Made by a program: the position numbers and the translations under genes
Notes under the pieces: generated by a model
What the model was told of the DNA's origin: nothing
The model's input: only the letters and a program-made list of their open reading frames with translations
Databases searched by the model: none
NCBI GenBank assembly: GCA_023423975.1
Contig: JAFAEO010000053.1
Span: forward strand, 1 to 64,000
Reading direction: 5' to 3'
DNA from: Pseudomonadota bacterium
GTDB lineage: Bacteria; Pseudomonadota; Gammaproteobacteria; Burkholderiales; Burkholderiaceae_B
DNA: 64,000 nt
Shown: positions 52,908 through 62,808 of the stretch, piece after piece
Numbering within the stretch: position 1 is the stretch's first letter
Layout of the letters: every line of letters starts with the position of its first letter

Positions 52908-53900
52908 ATGACAGATCAGCTACATACACCCCCGGACGACCCGCGAGAGGCTGCTGCCTGGTGGTTCTCCCTGGTAAACGCAGGCCAATGTTCGCCGAAG
53001 CAACTGGCTGCGCTGCATGCCTGGCGCCAGGCCAACCCGGAGCACGACAAGGAATACAGGGCGATGGAGCAGTTGTGGCAATGGGCCGATCGCGTGCCGG
53101 CCAGTCAGATGCGCGCGCTGGCAGTGGAACCCCGGAGCAGTACGCAGCGGCGTTTTTTCGCCTCCCGGCGCGGCTTCGTGGTGGCCGGGCTTGCCGCCTG
53201 TACTGCCGTGGCTGGGGGAGCGGGGCTGCTGCTTTCCGGTAACTGGCATGATGGCAAAAAAATACAGTTGGCCACAGCGCGCGGCGAAAGGCGCACAGAG
53301 ATCCTGCCCGATGGAACACGCCTTGATTTGAATACCCATTCCTCGCTCACCTTTCGGGTAAGCAATGGCAAAAGAGTGTTGGAGTTGCTGCATGGCGATG
53401 TGATGTTTGATGTCGCCCATGATAGCGAGCATCCGTTTTATGTGATTACTGCTGTCGGCCGGGTAAAGGTCCTGGGTACGCGGTTCAATGTGCGCGTTGA
53501 AAAGCCGCTGGACGTATTGGTGGCGGTTGAGTCTGGCATCGTCTCGGTGTGGGCTGAAGCAACGCCGGTTGCAAGATCGGTGAAGCTGACCTCGTCCATG
53601 TCTACGCACATCACCACGGCGGGCGTCAGCACACCACAGCAGACTGACGTCATAGCGCTTACGGCGTGGCGCCACGGTAAAGTCGTATTCCGCAACCGCC
53701 CATTGGCCTCGGTGGTCAGCGAAATGAACAGGTACCTTTCTGAACCCCTTGTGATTGCCGATCCGCGGCTCGAACGTTTGCCGGTAGCCGGTGTGTTCAA
53801 TGTCGATGACCTGCCCGCATTTCTGAAAGCACTTCCGCAAAGTCTGCCCTTGCGCGTTGTCCGCAGCGATAGCGGAGGCATTCGTCTGTTAATGCGGTAA
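52908..53900 (+). CDS. FecR-family anti-sigma/sigma regulator
   Basis: Inner-membrane regulator that holds or activates the FecI-type sigma factor according to the receptor's signal. The 330-residue protein has an N-terminal cytosolic DUF4880-like domain (EAAAWWFSLVNAGQCSPKQLAALHAWRQANPEHDKEY), one membrane segment (about 88-110) and the periplasmic FecR domain (GERRTEILPDGTRLDLNTHSSLTF, ELLHGDVMFDVAHDSEHPFYV), ending in an STN-like fold. Unlike the usual fecIR pair it has its own gap of 96 bp with a promoter-like motif. Confidence 0.92.
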   Translation: MTDQLHTPPDDPREAAAWWFSLVNAGQCSPKQLAALHAWRQANPEHDKEYRAMEQLWQWADRVPASQMRALAVEPRSSTQRRFFASRRGFVVAGLAACTAVAGGAGLLLSGNWHDGKKIQLATARGERRTEILPDGTRLDLNTHSSLTFRVSNGKRVLELLHGDVMFDVAHDSEHPFYVITAVGRVKVLGTRFNVRVEKPLDVLVAVESGIVSVWAEATPVARSVKLTSSMSTHITTAGVSTPQQTDVIALTAWRHGKVVFRNRPLASVVSEMNRYLSEPLVIADPRLERLPVAGVFNVDDLPAFLKALPQSLPLRVVRSDSGGIRLLMR

Positions 53901-54047
53901 AGCTTGCCTGTAGCCGCATTTTTTCGGTCGCATATCAGGTGATCCCGCTGCCGAGAGGGCCATCCATTTGCAATGCTGGCCGGCGCCTGAGATAAAGAGG
54001 TGGCGTGCAACTCGTGCGATATCCAAAAAGAAATTTTTAAAAACCAG

Positions 54048-54077
54048 TCAGGTTTTTTGTGTTGCCAATCGTCTTAC
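54048..54077 (+). promoter_or_regulatory. Candidate FecI-type promoter of the STN receptor
   Basis: TCAGGTTTT (54048-54056), 12 bases, TCGTCTTAC (54069-54077), identical in both blocks and spacing to the motif before fecR. It lies 93 bases before the receptor start. Confidence 0.72.
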
Positions 54078-54169
54078 CAAATATAGCAGCGTTGCCTGCA
54101 ACGCTCCGTGCATTTCATTGCATTTGCAATTGTGTGTCGTCCTGACTTTCATATTCAAGGTAATTCGTC

Positions 54170-56659
54170 GTGGCTCAATTTAACTCGTCATTTTCTACCA
54201 GACCGCTGCCTGCAAGTTGCCCCGCCGTATACACTGGTCATGTTGCGGTGACGCTTGCAGTTGCTGTCGGGCTTGCATTTTCCTGCGCTGTACATGCGCA
54301 GCAAACAGCGGTACCCATTACGATTGCAGCGCAATCGCTTAACGATGCCTTACTGAAACTGGGTCAGCAAACCAATTTGCAGTTTATTTACCAGGCTTCG
54401 TTGCTGGAAGGTTTGAATGCCCGTGGCGTCAAGGGGATGCTTACACCTGAACAGGCGCTGGATCAACTGCTGGCAGGTAGCAGCATTCATTACACTCGAC
54501 AAGGCAATACCATTACGCTGGCGTCGCGCTCACAACCGCCGGCAAGTACGGTTGCTGCGCCTTCGGATCAGGTGACACAGCTGGGCGCCATTGTTGCCGC
54601 TTCGCTGGCCGATCCGGGCACCACCGAAGGTTCCGGATCCTATACCAGCCAGGCTATGGGGTCATCCACCCGGCTGTCACTTTCGCCGCGCGAAACGCCC
54701 CAGTCGGTCACCGTTATGACCCGGCAACGCATGGATGATCAGGGCATTACGCAATTGTCTGATCTGGTGCAGCAGACACCGGGTTTGTCGTTGGACTCTG
54801 CAGGCAATACAGGATCGGACAGCAGTGCGATCTATTCTCGCGGATTTGAAATTGACAATTATCTGGTCGACGGTGTAGGCCAGGTCAATAGTAATTACAA
54901 GCGTCTTTTTCAGACCAATGACATGGCGCTTTTCGATCGCGTTGAAATCGTGCGTGGTGCTACCGGCCTGATGAGCGGGCTGGGCTCGCCAGGCGGCGCG
55001 TTGAACATGATCAGGAAAAGACCTGTGCAGGACTTTCAGGCGCTGGCAAAACTGGAAGCCGGCTCATGGGACCATTATCGTTCTGAAGTCGATGTTTCGA
55101 CACCATTGAACGAAGAGGGCACAATGCGTGGTCGCGTCGTAGGCGTGATTCAGAATAACCGTTCGTATATTGAGCGGTTGCGCGAAAAGAAGCGAATCCT
55201 GTACGCCACCCTGGAAGCAGACCTGACACCGTCAACCCTTGCCCGATTGGGGTTTTCCTATCAGGAGCACAATGCGATCGGCCATGCCCGGTCAGGGCGG
55301 CCTGGCTTTTTTGCAGACGGCACACGAACCGAATGGAGCCGGTCTGACAGCGCTGCAGCCGACTGGGCTTATTCGCGGCGTCGAAATCAGGCGTTCTTTG
55401 CCTCGCTTGAGCATCGTTTCGATAATGATTGGCTGGTTAAGGGAACCTACAGTTATGCATCCAGCCGTTATGACGAGGTGCTTGGTTATGCGGCAGGCGG
55501 CTTTCCGGATAGGGCCTCCGGCAAGGGAGTGTTGATCTGGGCCGGACGCTGGGCCGGTACGCCCAAGCAAAACAGCCTGGACGTATACGCTACCGGGCCC
55601 TATACACTGTTCGGCAGACGCCATGAACTGGTGGTGGGAGCCACCTTGACTCACACCGAAGAAGACACGCCGACGTACGGATTGTGGCGGTTAAACGGCT
55701 GGGACAATGCCATCGGGAATATTTACGACTGGGATGGCGCCTCTCCTGGTGCACCGGCTAATCCTGCTAATGGCAGAATGCATATTCGCGAAAAGACGGC
55801 CAGCGCCTATATCACAACGCGCTTGCGTCCTACTGACGATCTGTCGGTCATTCTCGGTGCGCGCATGACTTCCTGGGAGAATGATAAACGCAATTACGAT
55901 CTGGCCGGTGCCACAACGGCGTCTCTGTTTCAAGCTGAACATGACAAGCTGACGCCTTATGTGGGTGTGGTCTATGACGTGAGCAAGGCGTGGTCGGTGT
56001 ATGCCGGCTATACGTCCATTTTCCAGCCGCAGACCCATCAGGATACCAGTGGCAACTACCTCAAGCCGCTGTTGGGCAATAGTTATGAAATGGGTGTCAA
56101 GGGCAGCCTGTTGAATGACAGCCTGAATGTGAGCGCAGCGGCATTTTATCTCAAACAGGACAATCTTGGCGTTGCTGTGCCAGGAGAATTTGCGCCAGAC
56201 GGAAATGCCGCCTACGAAGCGGTTTCCGGTGCAAGAACCCGCGGTTTTGAACTGGAAGCGTCCGGTGAGGTATTACCTCATTGGCAACTGGCAACCGGAT
56301 TTACACGTAGCGTCAGCAAAAATAAAGATGGGGGCGTGCTGCGCAATGAAGTAGCGCAGAATGTCTTCAAGCTATTTACCACCTATCACATTCCGCATAT
56401 TGGCAATGGCCTGACCGTGGGCGGAGGCGTGCGCGTACAAAGCGCCATCTATCAGGATGGGCTGGGTCCCAACGATGAGCGATTTACGCAAAAGCGTTAT
56501 GCCGTGATCGACCTGATGGGCCGATATGCAATCACCGACAAGGTGTCTGCTTATGTGAATGTCTACAATCTGCTGGATAAAAAATACTATTCCGGTGTCG
56601 GCACTGCATATTACGGGGCACCGCTGTCGATGAAGATGGGTCTGGATATCCGTTATTGA
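54170..56659 (+). CDS. TonB-dependent siderophore transducer (STN domain, FpvA-like)
   Basis: Outer-membrane receptor that both imports a siderophore and signals through FecR. The 829-residue precursor has a signal peptide ending near VHAQQ, an STN domain (about 45-120: ITIAAQSLNDALLKLGQQTNLQFIYQ ... ITLASRS), a plug (SPRETPQSVTVMTRQRMDD) and the barrel ending in MKMGLDIRY. Start is GTG 54170 with AAGG upstream. The candidate FecI-type promoter lies in the 269-bp gap before it. PvdRT-like exporter genes follow. Confidence 0.93.
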   Translation: MAQFNSSFSTRPLPASCPAVYTGHVAVTLAVAVGLAFSCAVHAQQTAVPITIAAQSLNDALLKLGQQTNLQFIYQASLLEGLNARGVKGMLTPEQALDQLLAGSSIHYTRQGNTITLASRSQPPASTVAAPSDQVTQLGAIVAASLADPGTTEGSGSYTSQAMGSSTRLSLSPRETPQSVTVMTRQRMDDQGITQLSDLVQQTPGLSLDSAGNTGSDSSAIYSRGFEIDNYLVDGVGQVNSNYKRLFQTNDMALFDRVEIVRGATGLMSGLGSPGGALNMIRKRPVQDFQALAKLEAGSWDHYRSEVDVSTPLNEEGTMRGRVVGVIQNNRSYIERLREKKRILYATLEADLTPSTLARLGFSYQEHNAIGHARSGRPGFFADGTRTEWSRSDSAAADWAYSRRRNQAFFASLEHRFDNDWLVKGTYSYASSRYDEVLGYAAGGFPDRASGKGVLIWAGRWAGTPKQNSLDVYATGPYTLFGRRHELVVGATLTHTEEDTPTYGLWRLNGWDNAIGNIYDWDGASPGAPANPANGRMHIREKTASAYITTRLRPTDDLSVILGARMTSWENDKRNYDLAGATTASLFQAEHDKLTPYVGVVYDVSKAWSVYAGYTSIFQPQTHQDTSGNYLKPLLGNSYEMGVKGSLLNDSLNVSAAAFYLKQDNLGVAVPGEFAPDGNAAYEAVSGARTRGFELEASGEVLPHWQLATGFTRSVSKNKDGGVLRNEVAQNVFKLFTTYHIPHIGNGLTVGGGVRVQSAIYQDGLGPNDERFTQKRYAVIDLMGRYAITDKVSAYVNVYNLLDKKYYSGVGTAYYGAPLSMKMGLDIRY

Positions 56660-56738
56660 CAGGCATAGCCTGCGGTATCGCCTCTTGAGCAGAGGCGACG
56701 CGCAATAGGCGCCAGGGCTTTTGATGTAAAAGGGCAGT

Positions 56739-57938
56739 ATGAAAGAGGCAATGAACGGAACACAGCGAACCTGGCTTCGTATCGCACTCTGGCTGAGTGT
56801 GGGTGTGATGGTGCTGGTGGTATGTGGTTATGCCTGGAGTCGGCGCGTGGCTGTGACGTACGAGACCGCCGTCGCGACCACCAGGAATGTGGAAGCAACG
56901 GTCGCGGCAACCGGGGTTTTGCAGCCGCGGCGTTATGTTGATGTGGGCGCCCAGGTTTCAGGACAAATCACCCACATCTATGTAGCGCCCGGCGACACCG
57001 TAAAAAAGGGTGATCGGTTGCTGGATATCGATCCCAGCGTCCAGCAGGCCGAGGTTGATGCCGGCAGGGCATCGGTGGCCGGCTTGCATGCACAGCTGGC
57101 CGAAGAGCAGGCGCAATTGAATCTGGCCGAAAAGAAGCTGAAACGCCAGAGCGTATTGGTGCAAACCGGTTCTACATCACGGGAAAATGTGGACATTGCC
57201 CAGGCCGAAGTGCAGGCCGCAAGGGCGCGCATTCAACGTTTGCAAGCGCAGCTGGAACAGACCCGCGCCACACTCAAGGCCGATGAGGCCCGGCTGGGCT
57301 ATACGCGTATATATGCGACGATGGATGGCACCGTGGTGACGCTGGATGCGCGCGAAGGGCAGACCCTGACTTCGACCTATCAAACGCCGAATGTGATGCG
57401 TGTAGCCGATCTGTCGGGAATGACGGTCTGGGCAGAAGTGTCCGAAGCCGATATCCGGCTTATTGCAGTTGGCATGCCCGTCACCTTTACGACGCTGGGC
57501 GGGCAGCATGATCATGAGCCGCGTCAATGGCGCAGTACGGTTCGACAAATTTTGCCGGCGCCGCCCAATTCGGCAGAGCAGGCCGCCGATAATGGCAAGC
57601 CGGCAGCCGCCACCAAAGCGGTGATGTACACCGTTCTGTTCGATGTGGACAACGACGATGGCGCGCTCATGCCTCAGATGACGGCTCAGGTCACGTTCGT
57701 CTCAGCACGAGCAAGGGCAGCACTGGTTGTGCCGCTTGCCGCCATCGGTGCCGAACGCGATGTGGCCGGGCGCTATCCGATCCGGGTGCTTGATCGCTCG
57801 GGCAAGCCGCAACAGCGCACCGTCCTGCTGGGAATTCGCAGCCGTCACCAGGTACAGGTACTCGACGGTCTGGAGCCGGGAATGCAGGTTGTGACAGGTG
57901 AGTCCGTTAACAATAGCATGCCGTGGTTTAAATGGTAG
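56739..57938 (+). CDS. MacA/PvdR-like periplasmic adaptor
   Basis: Membrane fusion protein of a tripartite efflux pump, 399 residues: one N-terminal membrane segment (about 13-30), lipoyl-like halves (VDVGAQVSGQITHIYVAPGDTVKKGDRLLDID), a long alpha-hairpin (about 100-190) and the barrel domains. In Pseudomonas PvdR with PvdT and OpmQ exports and recycles pyoverdine; MacA of E. coli is the close alternative. The context of FpvCDEF-like and FpvG-like genes favours the first. The stop overlaps macB by 7 bases. Confidence 0.85.
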   Translation: MKEAMNGTQRTWLRIALWLSVGVMVLVVCGYAWSRRVAVTYETAVATTRNVEATVAATGVLQPRRYVDVGAQVSGQITHIYVAPGDTVKKGDRLLDIDPSVQQAEVDAGRASVAGLHAQLAEEQAQLNLAEKKLKRQSVLVQTGSTSRENVDIAQAEVQAARARIQRLQAQLEQTRATLKADEARLGYTRIYATMDGTVVTLDAREGQTLTSTYQTPNVMRVADLSGMTVWAEVSEADIRLIAVGMPVTFTTLGGQHDHEPRQWRSTVRQILPAPPNSAEQAADNGKPAAATKAVMYTVLFDVDNDDGALMPQMTAQVTFVSARARAALVVPLAAIGAERDVAGRYPIRVLDRSGKPQQRTVLLGIRSRHQVQVLDGLEPGMQVVTGESVNNSMPWFKW

Positions 57939-60007
57939 CGGGTTCTGCTCTGCTGCCTGCGGTGCCGCTGATCCAGTTGCGTGCGCTTGACAGGTATTAT
58001 GGCGGCGCAAATGGCGTGCCCCGGGCGCAGGTGCTGCAGGATATTCATCTGTCGGTTTATGCGGGCGAATTTGTAGCGGTGGTGGGTCCTTCGGGTTCGG
58101 GTAAATCCACGCTGATGCACATTTTGGGCTGCCTGGACAAACCCAGTGCCGGACAGTATCTGTTCGAAGGACAGGATGTATCCAACTTGAATGCAGATGC
58201 GCTGGCCCGGTTGCGACGCGAGGCTTTCGGTTTTGTTTTCCAGGGGTACCATCTGCTGGCCGAAAACACGGCACTGGAAAATGTACAGCTTCCTGCCATC
58301 TATGCGGGGATGGGCGAGCGGGCCAGGCATGCCAGGGCCAGTACATTGCTGGCTCAACTGGATTTGGGCCAGCGTTTGCAGCACAGGCCGGGACAGCTCT
58401 CGGGTGGCCAGCAGCAGCGTGTATCCATAGCTCGGGCCTTGATGAACGGTGGCCGTATTATTCTGGCCGATGAACCCACCGGTGCGCTGGATACTCGCAG
58501 CAGTGAACAGGTCATGTTGCTACTCAAACAGCTGGCACAGGCCGGCCACACCATTATTCTTATCACCCACGACGGTAAAGTGGCGCAGCAAGCTGATCGT
58601 ATCGTTGAAATCCGTGATGGCAGAATACTGGCTGATTCGGCGTGCGCCTCGTACGCCGCCACGCAAGCACCGCCTGAGCCAGCACCGTTGTCCGGCGAGT
58701 TAGCGGTAAACAACAACGCCGCAGCATATGAGCCCGGCACGCAGGCGCCGGTGATGCCTGCCTGGCAATTACAATTGCAATTCCGCTCTGAACCAGGGCA
58801 TAACGGCAATGCTTTTCGGGCGGAGTTACTTGAAGCCTTACGTATCGCCTGGCGCGGCATGCGGATGAATGCGGTACGTACCGGCCTGACACTGCTTGGC
58901 ATTATTATCGGCGTGGCATCGGTCATTGTCATGCTGGCCGTGGGAGAGGGGTCGCGCCAGACGGTCATGGGCCAAATGGGTACCATGGGGTCCACGATTA
59001 TGTATATGAGCAGCAGCTTCCCGCCAGCGGGCGGGCCCATGGGGCAATTGTCGGAAGCGGACCTGGAAGCGCTGGCGGCACTGCCCGAATTGCAGCATGT
59101 GATGCCTGTCATTGGAGATCCAACCATCGTGCGGTATGCAAATGCAGCGCGCCAGAACTATGTATATGCAGCCAGTGCCGTCATGCCCGAAGTCCATCAC
59201 TGGAAAGTCAAAGAAGGGCGGTATTTTACTGCAAGCGAAGATCGCGGGCTGGCGCCGGTGGTTGTGCTTGGTCACAAGGCCAGGAAATTCTTTTTTCCAG
59301 ATATGGGCAACCCTCTGGGGCGGCAATTGTTGATTGGCAACGCATCGTTTGAAGTGATCGGCATCATGTCAGAGAGAGGCGCCGATTCCGGTCTCCAGGA
59401 CTACGATGATATGGTATTTGTTCCCTATCGGGCCGGACGCGCACGCGTGTATCAGGCACAGTCCCAACCGGACTACGTTGTCGTACAGGCAAAGGCGCCG
59501 GAACTGGTTCTTGACGCCGAGCAGAGCATCAGGACCGAGCTGCTAGCACGGCATGGCGGGCGCGAGGATTTTTCCATCGGTAACGCCGCAGCACAACTGC
59601 TGGCCGAAGCTCAGGCGCGTGATTCCATGACGCTTATGCTCGGCTTGATTGCTGCAGTATCGCTGCTGGTCGGGGGGATCGGGGTGATGAACGTGATGCT
59701 GATGACCGTGAGCGAACGTACCCGGGAGATAGGCATACGCGTGGCAACGGGTGCCAGACAGCGTGACATTCTGCGGCAGTTCTTGGTAGAAGCGCTGTTG
59801 CTTACCGTCAGTGGTGGTGCCGCGGGTGTTTTTTGCGGAATAATGATAGGCGTACTGTTGCTGCTTGCAGGCGTGCCGCTGGTGTTTTCGCTGACTGCAA
59901 TCCTTGGTGCTTTTTTTTGTGCAGTCGTTACCGGCATCGTATTTGGTTATGTCCCGGCAAAAAACGCGGCCCGTCTCGATCCGGTCCAAGCGCTGGAAGG
60001 CCGTTGA
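57932..60007 (+). CDS. MacB/PvdT-like ABC exporter
   Basis: Homodimeric ABC protein that drives the pump from the periplasmic side, 691 residues. The N-terminal ATPase has Walker A GPSGSGKST (about 50-58), signature LSGGQQQRVSIARAL, Walker B IILADEPTGALD and H-loop ITHD. A linker (about 245-290) leads to four membrane segments, the first at about 320-340, with a MacB periplasmic domain between TM1 and TM2 and the closing GIGVMNVMLMTVSERTREIGIR ... PAKNAARLDPVQALEGR. No TolC/OpmQ-type outer-membrane gene is in the window. Confidence 0.88.
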   Translation: MVAGSALLPAVPLIQLRALDRYYGGANGVPRAQVLQDIHLSVYAGEFVAVVGPSGSGKSTLMHILGCLDKPSAGQYLFEGQDVSNLNADALARLRREAFGFVFQGYHLLAENTALENVQLPAIYAGMGERARHARASTLLAQLDLGQRLQHRPGQLSGGQQQRVSIARALMNGGRIILADEPTGALDTRSSEQVMLLLKQLAQAGHTIILITHDGKVAQQADRIVEIRDGRILADSACASYAATQAPPEPAPLSGELAVNNNAAAYEPGTQAPVMPAWQLQLQFRSEPGHNGNAFRAELLEALRIAWRGMRMNAVRTGLTLLGIIIGVASVIVMLAVGEGSRQTVMGQMGTMGSTIMYMSSSFPPAGGPMGQLSEADLEALAALPELQHVMPVIGDPTIVRYANAARQNYVYAASAVMPEVHHWKVKEGRYFTASEDRGLAPVVVLGHKARKFFFPDMGNPLGRQLLIGNASFEVIGIMSERGADSGLQDYDDMVFVPYRAGRARVYQAQSQPDYVVVQAKAPELVLDAEQSIRTELLARHGGREDFSIGNAAAQLLAEAQARDSMTLMLGLIAAVSLLVGGIGVMNVMLMTVSERTREIGIRVATGARQRDILRQFLVEALLLTVSGGAAGVFCGIMIGVLLLLAGVPLVFSLTAILGAFFCAVVTGIVFGYVPAKNAARLDPVQALEGR

Positions 60008-60132
60008 AATCTGTTGCCCGCCGTTCAAAGCACATTGATATTGCCCGGAAGCAATATGCAGCAATTGCTGTCGCGAGAATCGTCCTTTTTTCCGGAATCA
60101 ATGGAAATTGCCCAAAAAGAATAAATTTATGT

Positions 60133-60154
60133 AAATGAGAATGATTATAATTCC
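60133..60154 (+). promoter_or_regulatory. Fur box of the 60 kb TonB receptor
   Basis: AAATGAGAATGATTATAATT (from 60133) is close to the Fur consensus array of GATAAT-like hexamers and lies 54 bases before the receptor start. Confidence 0.68.
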
Positions 60155-60207
60155 TGATTTTGGTTTGTTGAAAATTTGTCAGCAGAAAACGCAGGGGAGT
60201 AATAAGG

Positions 60208-62460
60208 ATGTACCGTTTTTACAGGAACATTTTGGAAACGGCAGAGGTAAATTCGGCTTGCAGGCAGCTATCGGGCGCAGCAGTCGGAGTGATCATCGGA
60301 GTGACTGCTGGCCTGCCACTTACGGGACAGGCACAACAGGTCGCTCGTCTGCAGGCAGCGTCGGACGCTGTGTTGTCAGCACCTCGTGAGGGTGCGTTGC
60401 ATGTATCAACGTTATCGGCCATACATGCCACGCTGGCAGACGAGACAGTCACCGAAGGAACGCAATCTTACACTACTCAGGCAACGCGGGCAGGTACCGG
60501 CCTGGCGCTATCCGTGCGCGAGACGCCCCAGTCAGTGAGTGTGATTACCCGGCAGCGTATCGAAGACCAGAACATGGTTTCAGTCAAAGATGTCATGGCA
60601 GCAACACCGGGCGTTTCGGTGCGCAATCTGGACAGTGAAAGATATAGCTTTTATTCGCGCGGTTTTTTTATCAGCAATTATCTGTACGACGGTATTCCTA
60701 CAGCATTCAATCCACATTGGTCAGCGGGCGAGTCGCAGATCGATCCCATCATTTATGATCACGTGGAAGTCGTACGCGGTGCGACCGGGCTGCTTACAGG
60801 CACAGGCAATCCTTCGGCGGCGGTCAATTTTGTGCGCAAGCACGCCGATAGCCGACAATTCAAGACAGACCTGTCATTGGGGGCCGGTTCCTTCGATACC
60901 TACCGTGCGACTGCTGATATTTCAACGCCTTTAACAGAGGACGGCAACGTACGCGGGCGCCTGGTGACGGCCTATCAGAGGAATCGTTCTTTCCTGGACC
61001 GCTATCGCTCGACACGCACGGTTATATATGGCACCGTTGAAGCTGACCTGACGCAACGCACGGTGCTGCGCCTGGGTTTCAACCATCAGCGCAATGCACC
61101 CAAAGGCACGACAGCCGGTGGCTTCCCCTTGTGGTATGCCGACGGTAGTCGTACGAATTGGGATCGCAACCTGAATGTGGGCGCCGACTGGACCCAATGG
61201 ACGATTATCACGACAGGCGCCTTCGCGGATCTTGAGCACGCATTTGATAACGGCTGGAAAATCAATACCATGCTCAGTCACAGCAAACACCAAGCCGATT
61301 TCAAAACGCTATTTCTGACCGGATCTCCGGACAGGCATACCGGGCTGGGTATGTCTGTATATCCCAATAATCATTATGGCGATCGCCAGCAGAGTAGTGC
61401 TGACATCAAAGTGTCGGGGCCTGTCCAATTGTTTGGCAGACAGCACGAGCTGATCGCTGGCGTCAGCTTCAGTCGGCAGCGCACCTTGTTCCATCTGCTT
61501 GGACCTCTGAACAAGGCCGCGGTGGGTAATTTTCTGCAATGGGACGGGTCCTATCCAGAGCCGCGTTGGAATGCGCCAAAGGTCGCGTATCAGAACGAGA
61601 CCAGGCAGAGCGGGGCCTATATCGCAGCACGCCTGAATCTGGCGGACGATATTAAAGTGATTCTGGGTGGCCGATACAGTTGGTGGAGTACCGATCAGGC
61701 GGGAGAGTCGCCGTATCAGTACAAAAAAACAGCGTTTACCCCCTATGCCGGTATTTTGTATGACTTGAACGATAGCCTGACTGCATATGCCAGCTACACA
61801 AGCATTTTCAATCCCCAGGATGAGCAGGATCGCCAGGGACGCTGGCTGGATCCGCTGCAAGGACACAATTATGAGTTGGGTATCAAGGGGAGTTTTCTTG
61901 CAGGCCGGTTCACAGCGAGCGCAGCCGTATTCCAGACGGATCAGGACAACCTGAAACAACAGGACACGGGTTATCTCGTTCCCGGCACAACGAATCAGGC
62001 CTATATCGCTGCCAAAGGCACGCGCAGCAGGGGCTACGATCTTGAGCTGTCGGGCGAACCGCTGACCGGCTGGAATGTGATGACAAGCCTGACGCACTGG
62101 ACAGCAAGCGATGGCAATGGCAATGTGGTCCAGTCCAACCAGCCACGTACGCTATTCAAATTATTTACCACCTACCAGCTTGCAGGGCGTTTGCACGGCT
62201 TGACGTTGGGAGGCGGCCTGACCTGGCAGAGCAGCAATTACACCCTGGGCAGGGGGCCCAACGGGCCGGAGCGAGTATCGCAGAGTTCCTATGCACTGGT
62301 GGACCTGATGGTGCGCTACCAATTCAATGATCGCACATCGTTACAGGTCAATCTCAATAACCTGTTCAACAAGAAATACTACGACCAGATCGGTTTTTAC
62401 AACCAGGGTGCATGGGGCGCGCCCCGCCATGCGATGGCAACGCTCAGCTACAAATATTGA
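60208..62460 (+). CDS. TonB-dependent siderophore receptor without STN domain
   Basis: Outer-membrane importer of 750 residues. The signal peptide ends near TGQAQQ, there is no STN domain, and the plug opens with SVRETPQSVSVITRQRIEDQNM; DHVEVVRGATGLLTGTGNPSAAVNF follows (landmark) and the barrel ends in HAMATLSYKY. FhuE/FpvA-like plug, so a hydroxamate-type siderophore is plausible, but the ligand is unknown. Fur box upstream. Confidence 0.9.
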   Translation: MYRFYRNILETAEVNSACRQLSGAAVGVIIGVTAGLPLTGQAQQVARLQAASDAVLSAPREGALHVSTLSAIHATLADETVTEGTQSYTTQATRAGTGLALSVRETPQSVSVITRQRIEDQNMVSVKDVMAATPGVSVRNLDSERYSFYSRGFFISNYLYDGIPTAFNPHWSAGESQIDPIIYDHVEVVRGATGLLTGTGNPSAAVNFVRKHADSRQFKTDLSLGAGSFDTYRATADISTPLTEDGNVRGRLVTAYQRNRSFLDRYRSTRTVIYGTVEADLTQRTVLRLGFNHQRNAPKGTTAGGFPLWYADGSRTNWDRNLNVGADWTQWTIITTGAFADLEHAFDNGWKINTMLSHSKHQADFKTLFLTGSPDRHTGLGMSVYPNNHYGDRQQSSADIKVSGPVQLFGRQHELIAGVSFSRQRTLFHLLGPLNKAAVGNFLQWDGSYPEPRWNAPKVAYQNETRQSGAYIAARLNLADDIKVILGGRYSWWSTDQAGESPYQYKKTAFTPYAGILYDLNDSLTAYASYTSIFNPQDEQDRQGRWLDPLQGHNYELGIKGSFLAGRFTASAAVFQTDQDNLKQQDTGYLVPGTTNQAYIAAKGTRSRGYDLELSGEPLTGWNVMTSLTHWTASDGNGNVVQSNQPRTLFKLFTTYQLAGRLHGLTLGGGLTWQSSNYTLGRGPNGPERVSQSSYALVDLMVRYQFNDRTSLQVNLNNLFNKKYYDQIGFYNQGAWGAPRHAMATLSYKY

Positions 62461-62781
62461 ATCTGGCGTGCTCCTCTTTGTTTGGCGCAGGCGCTAAGTT
62501 GAGTAATGCTATTTCAGTCACGGCCTTTTCCCCTAGCCGTGAAATCGGCTTGATGCCATTGCAAAGCCGGGACGTGATGGGGTTGGGTTCCGGTTCCTCG
62601 GTGTTACGGATACCGCAGGACTGAACCTGGTTTAAGCGCTGGAACGCCGTTAGGAATGCCAGGTCGACGGTGCAAATGGCATTACACCTACGCTGGCCCG
62701 CCAATCACATTTATCATGTGACTGTCTTATTTTTGCCTCAGATGTCAGTGTATTACGCTCAAATTTAAATAAAAACTGTTA
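62461..62781. other. Non-coding stretch between TonB receptors
   Basis: Left part of a 694-bp gap. An inverted repeat TCACGGC/GCCGTGA (62518-62524 and 62536-62542) has no T tail. An 86-residue minus-strand frame (62444-62704) lacks a ribosome site and any domain I know. I see no gene here. Confidence 0.45.
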
Positions 62782-62808
62782 TTGAGAATGATTCTGATTA
62801 TAATTACA
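62782..62808 (+). promoter_or_regulatory. Fur box upstream of the right-edge receptor
   Basis: TTGAGAATGATTCTGATTATAATTA (25 bases, given as positions 62783-62807) contains the palindrome GAGAATGATTCTG and further GATTAT units, the strongest Fur-box match in the window. Confidence 0.75.

Noticed and set aside
62512..62544. Inverted repeat after the 60 kb receptor as a terminator
   Set aside because: No T-rich tail follows the stem; the loop is pyrimidine-rich but that is not enough.
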